Shown: positions 5,809 through 15,062 of the stretch, piece after piece | Layout: each line of letters begins with the position of its first letter | Position numbering within the stretch: position 1 is the first letter of the stretch | Assembly (NCBI GenBank): GCA_016935315.1 | Contig: JAFGRD010000019.1 | Location: 89,662 to 153,661 of the forward strand | DNA: 64,000 bases | Reading direction: 5' to 3' | DNA from: Pirellulales bacterium | Lineage (GTDB): Bacteria; Planctomycetota; Planctomycetia; Pirellulales; Thermoguttaceae | Position numbers and translations under genes: made by a program | Notes under the pieces: generated by a model | Told to the model about the DNA's origin: nothing | Databases searched by the model: none | What the model saw: the letters and a program-made list of their open reading frames with translations, nothing else

Positions 5809-8607
5809 ATGATACTCGTTGTGTTGCGGGATGGTCGAGCCGGGGAGGTTGTTTTGTTGCGCCACTTGACGCGTGCGTGGGGACGGGCACGTTGGGGGCC
5901 GACCGCGCACAAGAACACCGGTGCCCGATCCACGGCCCGCTGGAGCAACGGGGCCCCGTTCGAGTCGCTCGAGCCGCGACTGGTCCTTGATGCGGGGCCG
6001 CTGGTGATCAGCGAACTGCTGGCCGTCAACGACAGCGTCTATCCCGACGGCGACGGCGACTTCTCCGATTGGATCGAAATCCATAACCCCACACAAACCG
6101 CCGTCCAGTTGGGCGGCTGGTTCCTGACCGACGATGCGGACAGCCTGGCCAAGTGGCAGTTTCCGGCCTTTTCGCTTGCCGCGGGCGCCTATGAGGTTAT
6201 CTATGCCTCGGGCAAGGATTCGGCGGGTCCGCCGGGGCAAATGCACACCAACTTCCGGCTCGACGGCAACGGCGAATACCTCGCCCTGGTTCGGCCCGAC
6301 GGGGTGACGATCTCGCACGCCTATGCGCCCGAATTCCCCGGGCAGTACGCCGATGTTTCCTACGGCGTGGCCCAAGACGCCACGGCCTTCGCCCTGGAGA
6401 CGGACCAACTGGCGTACCGTGTGCCGGAAGCGGCCGATGCGGCCCTGGGGACTTCCTGGGCCGAAGTGGATTTCGAGGATTCAACCTGGAGCGGCTATCG
6501 GCTGCCGCCGCAGGTCCTGATCACCGAGGCCGGGACGGAAGACGATTTTGTTGAGATCCAGAATCTCGCCGGCGAGCCGGTCGACACGTCGGGCTGGGTG
6601 GTGGCGGTCAACTATCCTCGGGGCGACGAGCCGGTCGTCAACAACACGAACACGCTCTTCTGGGCCTTGCCGGAGGTGATGGCGCCCGACGAGATCCTCT
6701 ACCGGCACGACGACGCGGACGACCCCGGGCATTATTGGGGTGAAGGCATTGTCTGGCAGACGACCGGCAACGGCTGGGTGATGATCGTCGACGATCTCGG
6801 CCAGGTCGTCGATCTTGCCGTCTGGGGTTACACGGCCGCCGAGATTGCGGCGATGACGGTGGAGATCAACGGGTTCGACGTAACCGCAGGCAACGCTTGG
6901 TCGGGCGACGGGGCGCCCCGCTCCACGGGCCCCGGCCTCTCGCTCCAGCGCCACGGCGACGCGGACCACGACGATGCCTCGGACTTCGGCTTCGTCGGGC
7001 CGGTGTCGATGGGCCAGCCCAACAACGAGCTGGTGCTGCCGTTCTCCTCGCGGGGCGTGCCCGGCGTCGGATTCGACCTCAATCCGCCCGATTTCGACGG
7101 CGCGATCCTCCTCGACGTTCAGGAGCCGATGCACGGCGTCAACGCATCGCTGTGGATGCGGATTCCCTTCGAGGTCGACGACCTGGCCGCGTTGAACACG
7201 ATGCAGCTTCGCATCCAATACAACGACGGCTTCGTGGCGTACCTCAACGGCCGCGAGGCGGCCCGACGCAACGTGCCCGATTCGCCGCAATGGGATTCCG
7301 CGGCCCCGGCCGCCCGCGACGCGGCCGAATCGCTGGTGCGGGAGACCATCGACATCACCGATTCCCTCGGCGATCTGACGGTGGGCACCAACGTGCTGGC
7401 CATCCACGGGCTGAACGTCGCCCCGTCCGACGGCAATTTCCTGATCGTGCCGGAGCTGGCGGCTACCAGCACCGAGTATTTTCTCGATCCGACGCCGGGA
7501 GAACCCAACGGGCCGGGGCTGCTGGGGTTCGTCAAGGATACCCGCTTCAGCGTCGACCGCGGCTTCTACGACGAGCCGTTTGCGCTGGAGATTTCCAGCG
7601 ACACGGCCGGGGCGTTGATCTGCTACACGCTCGACGGCTCCGTGCCCTATCTCGATCTGGACAACGTAGCCCCCGACGAGACCAACGGCATTGCCTATTC
7701 GGGCCCGATCCCCATCGATCGCACGACCACGCTCCGCGCGGCCGCCTTCAAGCGGGGATTCCAGCCGACCAACGTCGACACGCACACGTACATCTTCGTC
7801 GACGACGTGGTCCGGCAGGACTACCAGGCCACGCTCGACGCCGGCTTCCCGACGACCTGGGGCAGCGTCTCGCCCGACTACGGCATGGATCCGGACGTCA
7901 TCGGCCCGGACGACCTGTTCGGCGGGATCTACGCCGCCACGATCCGCAACGACCTGAAGTCGCTGCCCACGCTGTCGATCGTGATGAACATCGACGACAT
8001 GTTCGGCCCCAGCGGGATCTACACCAATTCGCAAGCCGAAGGCGTGGCCTGGGAACGGGCCACCTCGGTCGAATGGATCGATCCCGACGGCGACGACCGG
8101 TTCCAAGTTGATTGCGGGATCCGCATTCAGGGCGGCTGGTTCCGGCAGGACAGCGGCACGAAGAAACACTCGCTGCGGCTGCTCTTCAAGAGCGACTACG
8201 GGCCGACGAAGCTCGCCTTCCCGCTGTTCGGCGAGAGCGCGGTCGACCGTTTCGACACGATCACGCTGCGGGCCGGCGCCAACGACGCCTATTCGTGGGA
8301 CGCCGCCTACTTGACCGAGCAATACACCCGCGACGAGTTCGGCCGCAGCCTGCAACGGGCGGCCGGGCAGGTCGGCTCGCACGGCAACTTCGCCCATCTG
8401 TACATCAACGGGATCTATTGGGGGCTCTACAATCCGGTCGAACGCCCCGACAACTCCTTCTCGGCCAGCTACTACGGGGGCGACAAGGAACAGTGGGACG
8501 CGATCCACGACGGCAGCGCATCGGCCGGCAGCACGACCGCCTGGAACCAGATGATTTCCCAGTCGCAGGCGGCGGCAACTTCCAACGCGGCCTATCAGCG
8601 CCTATAG
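5809..8607 (+). CDS. Giant secreted CotH/lamin-tail protein, N-terminal part (ends at in-frame amber)
   Basis: The first 932 residues of a planctomycete extracellular multidomain protein. An LEPR-type motif (SLEPRLVLDA, about 53-62) follows an Arg-rich leader. A lamin-tail domain starts near 64 (LVISELLAVND) and a second near 236 (QVLITEAG). A beta-sandwich region is followed by a chitobiase-C-like domain near 577-662 (ICYTLDGSVPYLD). The CotH kinase-like domain starts near 717 (LPTLSIVMNIDDMF) and contains GIRIQGGW and RLLFKSDYG. The frame stops at TAG 8605-8607 in the middle of the CotH domain, and the very same frame continues without a gap. The catalytic half lies beyond the stop, so this piece alone should be inactive as a kinase. 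ATG 5809 is chosen; a TTG at 5782 is less likely. Confidence 0.75.
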   Translation: MILVVLRDGRAGEVVLLRHLTRAWGRARWGPTAHKNTGARSTARWSNGAPFESLEPRLVLDAGPLVISELLAVNDSVYPDGDGDFSDWIEIHNPTQTAVQLGGWFLTDDADSLAKWQFPAFSLAAGAYEVIYASGKDSAGPPGQMHTNFRLDGNGEYLALVRPDGVTISHAYAPEFPGQYADVSYGVAQDATAFALETDQLAYRVPEAADAALGTSWAEVDFEDSTWSGYRLPPQVLITEAGTEDDFVEIQNLAGEPVDTSGWVVAVNYPRGDEPVVNNTNTLFWALPEVMAPDEILYRHDDADDPGHYWGEGIVWQTTGNGWVMIVDDLGQVVDLAVWGYTAAEIAAMTVEINGFDVTAGNAWSGDGAPRSTGPGLSLQRHGDADHDDASDFGFVGPVSMGQPNNELVLPFSSRGVPGVGFDLNPPDFDGAILLDVQEPMHGVNASLWMRIPFEVDDLAALNTMQLRIQYNDGFVAYLNGREAARRNVPDSPQWDSAAPAARDAAESLVRETIDITDSLGDLTVGTNVLAIHGLNVAPSDGNFLIVPELAATSTEYFLDPTPGEPNGPGLLGFVKDTRFSVDRGFYDEPFALEISSDTAGALICYTLDGSVPYLDLDNVAPDETNGIAYSGPIPIDRTTTLRAAAFKRGFQPTNVDTHTYIFVDDVVRQDYQATLDAGFPTTWGSVSPDYGMDPDVIGPDDLFGGIYAATIRNDLKSLPTLSIVMNIDDMFGPSGIYTNSQAEGVAWERATSVEWIDPDGDDRFQVDCGIRIQGGWFRQDSGTKKHSLRLLFKSDYGPTKLAFPLFGESAVDRFDTITLRAGANDAYSWDAAYLTEQYTRDEFGRSLQRAAGQVGSHGNFAHLYINGIYWGLYNPVERPDNSFSASYYGGDKEQWDAIHDGSASAGSTTAWNQMISQSQAAATSNAAYQRL
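8605..8607 (+). other. In-frame TAG interrupting one long reading frame
   Basis: The reading frame runs from 5809 to 11871 with this single TAG. The codons on both sides encode contiguous CotH-domain sequence (AAYQRL before, GNNADG after). A CAG (Gln) to TAG change fits best. Real nonsense mutation, readthrough and sequencing error cannot be told apart here. Confidence 0.85.
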
Positions 8608-8646
8608 GGCAATAACGCCGATGGCACGCGCAACCCCGTCTACCCG

Positions 8647-11600
8647 GTGCTGCTGGACGTGGCCAACTACGTCGACTACATGGCGATCAACATCTGGGGC
8701 GGCAACTGGGACTGGCCAAACAAGAATTACTGGGCGGGCCGCGACCGCTCGGCGGAGAGCACCGGTTTCAAGTTCTACAACTGGGACTTCGAGAACACGA
8801 TGGGCAACAACCGCAGCCGGTCGCCGTTGACCATGGTGGCCCCGCGAAACACCGACGGCGCCGGCCAGCCGCACCGCTACCTGGTGCAGAACGCCGAATA
8901 CCGGATGCTCTTCGCCGATCGCCTGCACCGGCTGCTTCTCAACGGCGGCGTGCTCACCCCCGACTCCTTGATCGCCCGCTACGCCGAGTTGGCCGACCAG
9001 GTCGAAAGGGCCATCGTCGCCGAGTCGGCCCGCTGGGGAGACCAGCACCACAGCCCACCGCTGACGCTGCAGCAATGGTACACCGAGCGAAACTGGATCC
9101 TCAACACGTACCTGCCCCAGCGGTCCGGCATCGTCTTGCAGCAGTTCCGCAACAGTGGGCTGTATCCCAACGTCAGTGCCCCCGCCTTCTATGTCGATGG
9201 GGCGTACCAGCACGGCGGATTTGTCGCCTCCGGCGGCCGGTTGACCATGCCGGCCGCCGCGGGAACGGTCTACTATACGCTCGACGGCTCTGACCCCCGG
9301 CAGTTCGGCGGCGGCATTTCCCCTTCCGCCGAACTCTTCGACGGCAATCCGGCGCTGCTGAGCGGGTCCATGGTGGTGAAGGCCCGGGCGCTGGTCGGCG
9401 GCGAGTGGTCGGCGTTGAACGAGGCGGAGTTCTTCGTGGGACAGATGGCATCGGCCGACAACCTGGCGATCAGCGAATTGAACTACGCCCCCTATCCGCC
9501 TACCGCCGAGGAAGCAGCGGCCGGCCTCACCGACAGCGAGCAGTTCGAGTTCGTCGAGCTGCAAAACGTCGGCGAGGAGTCGCTCGATCTGGCCGGCGTC
9601 CGGTTTGCGGGGGGAGTCGCCTTCACCTTCGCCGCCGCGCCGCTGATGCTGGACCCCGGAGGGCGAGTGGTTGTGGTCCGCGACCAGTCCGCGTTTGCGG
9701 CCCGCTACGACACGGGCGCGATACGCGTCGCCGGCCAATACGACGGCAGGCTCCGCAACGAGGGCGAGGAGATCTGGCTGCAAGACCGCTTCGGCGGAAC
9801 CATCGAACGGTTCAGCTATGACGACGGCGGCGACTGGCCCGGCCGGGCAGCCGGCAAGGGCGCCTCGCTCGAGTTGATCGACCCGCAGGCCGTCCCGCCA
9901 GCCGAGCCCGACCGCACCGCCTACCTTCAAGACGGCAATCACTGGCGTTCCAGCAGCGAGTACGGCGGCTCGCCGGGCGCCGGGGGCGAAGGCCCCCGGG
10001 GCGACGTCCTGGTCAACGAAGTGCTCACGCACACCGATTGGCCCCAGATCGACACGATCGAGCTGATCAACACCACCGGCAGTCCGATCGACGTCGGCGG
10101 TTGGTACCTGAGCGACTCCTGGGGCTGGGGTGAAAACGACGGCCGCAGCAATTACCGGAAACACCGCATTCCCGACGACACGGTTATCCCGCCCGGCGGA
10201 TACGCGGTCTTCGACGAGGACGACTTCAACCCCACCCCGCTGGACCCGGGGCCCAACGACTTCGCGCTCGACGGCGCCCACGGCGACGACGTCTGGCTGA
10301 TGGAGGCCGACGCTTCGGGCAGGCTGACGCGGTTCGTCGATCACGTGGAGTTTCCCGCGGCCGCCAACGGCGAGACGTTCGGACGCTGGCCAGACGGCGC
10401 CGGGCCGCTGTATCCGATGACCACACCCACCTTGAACCCGGCTCAGGGCGAGAACAGCGGTCCGCGCGTCGGGCCGCTGGTGCTCAGCGAGCTGGGCTAC
10501 AACCCGGGCGCGTTTCCGGGCGCCGACGAGTTGGAATTCGTCGAGATCTTCAATCCCACCGGCACGGCCGTCGATCTGACCGACTGGCGGGTCCGCGGCG
10601 GAATCGACTACGACTTCCCCGACGGCACGCTGCTGGGCGCCGGGGCGGCCCTGGTGGTCGTTCCCTTCGACCCCGGCGACGCCGACAAGGCCGCGGGATT
10701 TCGGGCCGAGTATGGAATCGACGGTTCGGCCATGTTGCTCGGTGCGTATTCCGGCCGGCTGGACGACGACGGCGAGACGGTCCGCTTGCAGCGACCCGAC
10801 GAGCCGCCGCCGGACGAGCCCGAGTTCATTCCACACCTGCTCGAAGACGAGCTGCCCTACGACGACCAGGCCCCATGGCCGGGCGAAGCCGACGGCGGCA
10901 GTTTCTCGCTGAACCGGCTGGGGGCCGACTCGTGGGGCCACGACGCGGCCAGTTGGACGGCCGCGGCCCCGACGCCCGGCACGGCGCCGTTGCTGGCGTC
11001 GGCGGGGATCGTCGGCCGCCACGTCTTCTACAACGGCAGCACCTTCGACGGCAACAGCCCGGCGGCCCATTCGCAGGACGACGCGGCCGTGGCCACGGAC
11101 AAACAGCCACTTCTGCCCGGCCAGACCGCCACGTTTGCCAACTACACCAGCTTCAGTCGAGGCATCAACGGCGTGATGGTCGACTTGGTCGGCTTGCCGC
11201 AAGCCGCCGCGCCGGGGACCGACGACTTCGTCTTCCGCGTGGGCAACAGCAACGATCCGGGCACCTGGGGCCTCGCCACCGCGCCCACTGCGATCACCGT
11301 GCGGCCCGGCGCCGGCACCGGCGGTTCCGATCGGGTGACGTTGATCTGGCCCGACTTCGCCGTCGTGAACCAGTGGCTGGAAGTCACCGTGCTGCCCACG
11401 CCCGACACCGGGCTGGCAGAAGCGGACGTCTTCTATTTCGGCAACGCGATCGGCGAGGCGGGCAACTCGACCGTCGACGCGAAGGTCAACGCCTCCGACA
11501 TGCTCTTGTCGCGGAACAACCCCCGGACTTTCCTGAACCCGGCCCCGATCGACTTCCCCTGCGATTTCAACCGGGACGCCCGCGTCAACGCCACGGATAT

Positions 11601-11871
11601 GCTCATTGCGAGAAACAACCCGACGCATTTTCTCAACGCCTTGAGGCTGATCGCGGTGCCGGACAAGGCGGCCGAAGGTCCATCGGAGAGCAAGACAAAG
11701 AGCAAGGCCGTCGACCGGGAGGAGAACAAGACCGTCGGCCGGGATCGGCCGGCGGACGACCAGACGTGGATTTTCGAGGTGGCTGAAATCGGCAGGGCCC
11801 GGCGACCGTCGGCGAAGGACAATTCGACGTATGTTGCCATCGATGAACTGCTGGCCGCCGAGGCCTATTGA
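8647..11871 (+). CDS. Giant secreted CotH/lamin-tail/dockerin protein, C-terminal part
   Basis: This is the continuation, in the same frame, of the protein starting at 5809; coding similarity begins at 8608, and GTG 8647 is only the first possible start codon. It opens with the catalytic half of the CotH kinase domain (NWDWPNKNYW, then FKFYNWDFENT). A chitobiase-C-like domain follows (VYYTLDGSDPR). Three lamin-tail domains start near 9455, 10000 and 10470 (for example LVLSELGYNPGAFPG). The C-terminus carries two dockerin-like calcium loops (DAKVNASDMLLSRNN and NRDARVNATDMLIARNN), suggesting cohesin-type or other anchoring. There is no signal peptide at this end, so it can only be useful as part of a full-length product. 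The last two codons, Tyr and TGA, lie in a family I repeat. Confidence 0.75.
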   Translation: MLLDVANYVDYMAINIWGGNWDWPNKNYWAGRDRSAESTGFKFYNWDFENTMGNNRSRSPLTMVAPRNTDGAGQPHRYLVQNAEYRMLFADRLHRLLLNGGVLTPDSLIARYAELADQVERAIVAESARWGDQHHSPPLTLQQWYTERNWILNTYLPQRSGIVLQQFRNSGLYPNVSAPAFYVDGAYQHGGFVASGGRLTMPAAAGTVYYTLDGSDPRQFGGGISPSAELFDGNPALLSGSMVVKARALVGGEWSALNEAEFFVGQMASADNLAISELNYAPYPPTAEEAAAGLTDSEQFEFVELQNVGEESLDLAGVRFAGGVAFTFAAAPLMLDPGGRVVVVRDQSAFAARYDTGAIRVAGQYDGRLRNEGEEIWLQDRFGGTIERFSYDDGGDWPGRAAGKGASLELIDPQAVPPAEPDRTAYLQDGNHWRSSSEYGGSPGAGGEGPRGDVLVNEVLTHTDWPQIDTIELINTTGSPIDVGGWYLSDSWGWGENDGRSNYRKHRIPDDTVIPPGGYAVFDEDDFNPTPLDPGPNDFALDGAHGDDVWLMEADASGRLTRFVDHVEFPAAANGETFGRWPDGAGPLYPMTTPTLNPAQGENSGPRVGPLVLSELGYNPGAFPGADELEFVEIFNPTGTAVDLTDWRVRGGIDYDFPDGTLLGAGAALVVVPFDPGDADKAAGFRAEYGIDGSAMLLGAYSGRLDDDGETVRLQRPDEPPPDEPEFIPHLLEDELPYDDQAPWPGEADGGSFSLNRLGADSWGHDAASWTAAAPTPGTAPLLASAGIVGRHVFYNGSTFDGNSPAAHSQDDAAVATDKQPLLPGQTATFANYTSFSRGINGVMVDLVGLPQAAAPGTDDFVFRVGNSNDPGTWGLATAPTAITVRPGAGTGGSDRVTLIWPDFAVVNQWLEVTVLPTPDTGLAEADVFYFGNAIGEAGNSTVDAKVNASDMLLSRNNPRTFLNPAPIDFPCDFNRDARVNATDMLIARNNPTHFLNALRLIAVPDKAAEGPSESKTKSKAVDREENKTVGRDRPADDQTWIFEVAEIGRARRPSAKDNSTYVAIDELLAAEAY

Positions 11872-11968
11872 CGTTTGCACGGTCAATGCGCGAGGGGGAC
11901 CAACGGGAGGCCGATTTTTCCGGCCTCCCGTGGGTCGGCCTTGATCAGGCGCGATGCAGACATCAATA
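11866..11968 (+). repeat. Family I MITE-like element, copy C
   Basis: This 103-bp copy has TA at both ends (11866 and 11967), a left end TATTGACGTTTGCACGG and a right end GATGCAGACATCAATA. The hairpin arms are ACGGGAGGCC and GGCCTCCCGT, perfectly paired around GATTTTTCC. It follows and terminates the CotH gene (TAT TGA at 11866-11871). The remaining 200 bp to the next gene are AT-richer and probably hold that gene's promoter, but no clear -35/-10 pair was found. Confidence 0.8.
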
Positions 11969-12165
11969 GACGGCGATGGAAGCGCCCGTTTGCCGCCTTT
12001 GGCTACCGATTGTGCCGCCTGTGTCGATCACAACGGCGTGTGGTGATTTCGCAACGAAATAAATTGCAAAAAGCCCCCATGTTGCCGAAACGCATGCTAG
12101 CCTTTCAATAGTGGCGTATTGTGCAGACCGTTTAGTCAGGAGCGTCGCGGGCCGAGGAAAGGGCC

Positions 12166-14574
12166 ATGAGGTCTTCAAGGACGAGAATCCGGCTGGGCAC
12201 TCTCGCACTGGCACTGTGTGTGGCGGCGGCTCCCGGATGTGCCTACCTTAGGGTCCCGCGTATCGACCCGACCGGACAGCGGGTCTTCGCCGAGCCACCT
12301 CTTGCCGGCGCCCCGCAATACCAGTCCCAGCCGGGCGGCCATCTGCCCTGGGACGACGTGGCGCTGACGCTTTCGCCGAAAACCACCGTGGCGCCGGTGG
12401 GTAGCGAGGTGGTGCTGCTGGCCGGGATCCTCGGCGGTGACAACTATCTGCGGACCAACCGGCGGCTGGAGTGGTCGCTTGCTCCCGGCGGCGTGGGACA
12501 TTTTGTGGCGGTCGGCAAGACCGGGGCAGTCGACATGCTGCTGGGCGATTTCAACCGGCCCCGCAAAATCGACAACACGTTTGCCGTCGGCAGCACCTCG
12601 CGCAACTACCTCCGGCTCGACCGGGGCACGCCGACCCTGGAAGACGACGTCTGCGTCTTGCGGGGCCAGGGATGGATCACGCTCACCTCGCCGGTGGAAG
12701 GGGCCAGCCAGGTGATGGTCTACGGGCCGAGCGTTCACGGCTGGAGCAACCGAACACAGACAGCAACCGTCCATTGGGTCGACGCCCAGTGGCGCTTCCC
12801 ACCGCCGGCAATCAACCCGGCCGGCGGCCGACACGTGCTGACCACCACCGTGATCCGCCACAGCAACGGCACGCCGTGCGCGGGCTGGCGCGTCCGCTAT
12901 GAGGTTGCCGACGGCCCGGCCGCCGGATTCGCGCCCGACGGGGCGGCGGCGATCGACGTGGTCACCGACGGCGCCGGGCAGGCCGGTGCCGAGATCTTTC
13001 AGCAGTCGCCCGCCCGCGGCACGAACCGGGTCTGCGTCCGCGTGATCCGGCCGGCGTCGCTGGGCGACTCCAACGGCAGGGAACTGGTCGTGGGGACCGG
13101 TAGCACGCTGGTGACTTGGAGCGCGCCCGATCTGGCCGTCCGCAAGACCGGGCCGGCAGTGGCGTCGCCGGGCGCCACGATCAGCTACGCCGTCGAGGTC
13201 TCCAACCCGGGCGACCTGCGCGCGGAGCAGGTCGTGGTGACCGATACGCTTCCCGATACACTCACCTATCTGGACAGCAACCCGGCCGCCGAGGTCAGCG
13301 GCCAGACGCTGCGGTGGCCGCTGGGAGAGCTCGCGGCCGGCGAGAGCCGGAGGCTGACGCTGGACTGCCGTGCCGATCAGCCGGGAACCGTAAGCAACTC
13401 GGCGGAGGCCACTGCCGACGGCGGCGGCGCCGTCGGGCAGTTGAAGGCCAGCGACACGGCCACCACCAATGTGGGCGCGCCCACGATCGAGGTGGAAGTC
13501 TTCAGTCCGGCCCGGGCGACCGTCGGCACCGAAGTCACGTTCCGGATGATCGTCCACAACCGCGGCCAGGTGGCGGCGACGGGGCTGTTGATCAAGGATC
13601 GTTTCGACCCCGGGCTACAGCACCCCGCCATGCCCGGCCCCCAGCGACGCGTGATCGAACGCGAGCTGGGCGAGCTGGCGCCGGGCGCGTCGCGCGAGAT
13701 CACGGTGACCTTCCGGGCGATGCAGGCCGGGCGGCTTTGTCATACCGTCGAGGTCAGCAGTGCCGGCAGTGTGTTGGCCAGTGCCGAGGGTTGCGTGACG
13801 GCCGTGGCCGCCGCGGCCGTCGAGACACCCACCGAAGAGCCCTCGCCGCAGCCGCGCCCGATGATTTCCGTGACCAAGACGGGGCCGCAGCAAGCGGCCG
13901 TGGGCGCCTTGGCTCAGTTCACCATCGACGTGACCAACTCGGGCACGCAGCCGTTGACCGGCGTGAAGGTCGTCGATCAGTACGACGCCGCGTTGAACCC
14001 CGAGATGGCGACCGACGGCTACGCGATCGAGAACAACGATCTCGTGTGGACCATCAATACCTTGGCGCCCGGCAAGACGGAGCGGCTGCAGGTCCACTGC
14101 CGGTGCCGCAAGGCGGCCGCCAAGGCCTGTAACCGCGTCGTGGCGACCGCCGGGGAAACCGCCCGAGACGAAGCGGAAGCGTGTCTGCAGATCGAGGCGG
14201 TCAAGAGCGCATTGAAGATCACCGCCGCCGCCCTGCGGGAGCCGGTGGCCGTGGGCCGGAACGTGACCTACGAGATTCTGGTCACCAACGGCGGCACGGT
14301 TGCGGAGACTCAGGTGGCCGTGGTGGCTACGGTGCCGCTGGGTATGACGCCGGCGGCCTTGGGCACCACTGGTCCGGCGCAGGCACCGAAGCCGACGATC
14401 CAGGGCCAGACGGTGCAATTCGATCCGGTGGCCGAGATCCCTCCAGGCAAGACGCTCGTTTATCGCGTCGTGGTTCGCGCCGGCCAGCGAGGTGATTTCG
14501 TGTTTCACGCCGAGCTGATCAGCCCGAGCCGGACCCTGCCCTTGGCCGCCGATGCGAAGACCCAGGTGTTTTAG
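12166..14574 (+). CDS. DUF11-repeat surface lipoprotein
   Basis: The 802-residue protein starts with a lipoprotein signal (LALALCVAAAPGC, lipobox APGC near residue 25). Residues up to about 317 form beta-rich domains of Ig-like character. Four DUF11-type domains follow from about residue 318: DLAVRKTGPAVASPG with VTDTLPD, then IEVEVFSPARATVG, then ISVTKTGPQQAAVG, then LKITAAALREPVAVG. DUF11 proteins are typically cell-surface or cell-wall structural proteins. GAGGAAAGGG lies just before the ATG at 12166, a strong ribosome-binding site. It follows the CotH gene on the same strand with a family I element in between. A family III block begins in its stop codon. Confidence 0.85.
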   Translation: MRSSRTRIRLGTLALALCVAAAPGCAYLRVPRIDPTGQRVFAEPPLAGAPQYQSQPGGHLPWDDVALTLSPKTTVAPVGSEVVLLAGILGGDNYLRTNRRLEWSLAPGGVGHFVAVGKTGAVDMLLGDFNRPRKIDNTFAVGSTSRNYLRLDRGTPTLEDDVCVLRGQGWITLTSPVEGASQVMVYGPSVHGWSNRTQTATVHWVDAQWRFPPPAINPAGGRHVLTTTVIRHSNGTPCAGWRVRYEVADGPAAGFAPDGAAAIDVVTDGAGQAGAEIFQQSPARGTNRVCVRVIRPASLGDSNGRELVVGTGSTLVTWSAPDLAVRKTGPAVASPGATISYAVEVSNPGDLRAEQVVVTDTLPDTLTYLDSNPAAEVSGQTLRWPLGELAAGESRRLTLDCRADQPGTVSNSAEATADGGGAVGQLKASDTATTNVGAPTIEVEVFSPARATVGTEVTFRMIVHNRGQVAATGLLIKDRFDPGLQHPAMPGPQRRVIERELGELAPGASREITVTFRAMQAGRLCHTVEVSSAGSVLASAEGCVTAVAAAAVETPTEEPSPQPRPMISVTKTGPQQAAVGALAQFTIDVTNSGTQPLTGVKVVDQYDAALNPEMATDGYAIENNDLVWTINTLAPGKTERLQVHCRCRKAAAKACNRVVATAGETARDEAEACLQIEAVKSALKITAAALREPVAVGRNVTYEILVTNGGTVAETQVAVVATVPLGMTPAALGTTGPAQAPKPTIQGQTVQFDPVAEIPPGKTLVYRVVVRAGQRGDFVFHAELISPSRTLPLAADAKTQVF

Positions 14575-14650
14575 GCTCGTAAAAGAACAAGTGTGCACTT
14601 TCTGAAAAAACGGCACTTAGGCCTATATGAAAGAGGAAAGGCGCGCAGCG
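14574..14650 (+). repeat. Family III and family II repeats, joined
   Basis: GGCTCGTAAAAGAACAAGTG (family III) begins at the last base of the DUF11 gene's TAG stop. It passes directly into a full family II block (TGCACTTTCTGAAAAAACGG, CACTTAGGCCTATATGAAAG, AGGAAAGGCGCGCAGCG). The family II part is almost identical to 46122-46180 and contains the palindrome TAGGCCTA. Confidence 0.75.
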
Positions 14651-14674
14651 GCCTTGCTGAATGTACTCGCCCCC

Positions 14675-15040
14675 ATGCCGCAATTCGTCATCCTCCGCCA
14701 CAACAGCCCGCGCGGGCTGCATTGGGACCTGATGATCGAATCGGGAGGGGTTCTGCGGACTTGGGCCCTGTCGCAACCGCCGGCCCCGGGTGCGGAGATC
14801 GCCTGCGAGTCGCTGCCCGACCACCGGGCGGCCTATCTCGATTATGAAGGGCCTATCTCCGGCGAACGGGGTTCGGTCAGCCGCTGGGATCACGGCACCT
14901 GCCGGATCGTCGAGCAAGGCGAGGCGGCGTGGATCTTGGAGCTTTCCGGCCAGAAGTTGCGAGGCCGGGCAATCGTCGGGCAATCGCCCGAAGCCCCGCA
15001 AGCCTGGCGATTCTCGTTCACGCCGCGGCCGGCCCCGTAG
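14675..15040 (+). CDS. LigD N-terminal-domain-like 3'-phosphoesterase
   Basis: The 121-residue protein matches the stand-alone form of the DNA polymerase/ligase D N-terminal domain (PF13298): FVILRHNSPRGLHWDLMIESGG holds the characteristic His and Asp metal ligands, followed by LRTWALSQPP, AYLDYEGPISGERGSVSRWDHG and a C-terminal ELSGQKLRG. In LigD this domain trims 3' ends during end joining; stand-alone homologues are often uncharacterised. ATG 14675 was chosen because the family begins at this FVILRH strand, and an upstream ATG at 14627 lies inside the family II repeat. It is the only DNA-repair-like gene in this part and has no ligase or Ku neighbour here. Confidence 0.75.
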   Translation: MPQFVILRHNSPRGLHWDLMIESGGVLRTWALSQPPAPGAEIACESLPDHRAAYLDYEGPISGERGSVSRWDHGTCRIVEQGEAAWILELSGQKLRGRAIVGQSPEAPQAWRFSFTPRPAP

Positions 15041-15062
15041 CCAGCCGGCGAAGTCCGCGACC

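Noticed and set aside
6481..8508. A minus-strand frame of 675 codons inside the CotH gene
   Set aside because: It overlaps a gene with recognisable domains and has the usual shadow composition.
8602..11886. A minus-strand frame of about 1094 codons opposite the CotH gene
   Set aside because: It is an artefact of GC-rich codon bias opposite a real gene. Its composition (runs of Arg, Gly, Val, Gln) and lack of any domain contrast with the clear lamin-tail and dockerin modules on the plus strand.
12070..12120. A sigma-70 promoter for the DUF11 gene
   Set aside because: TTGCCG and CAATAG at 18-bp spacing are too weak a match to report as a feature.
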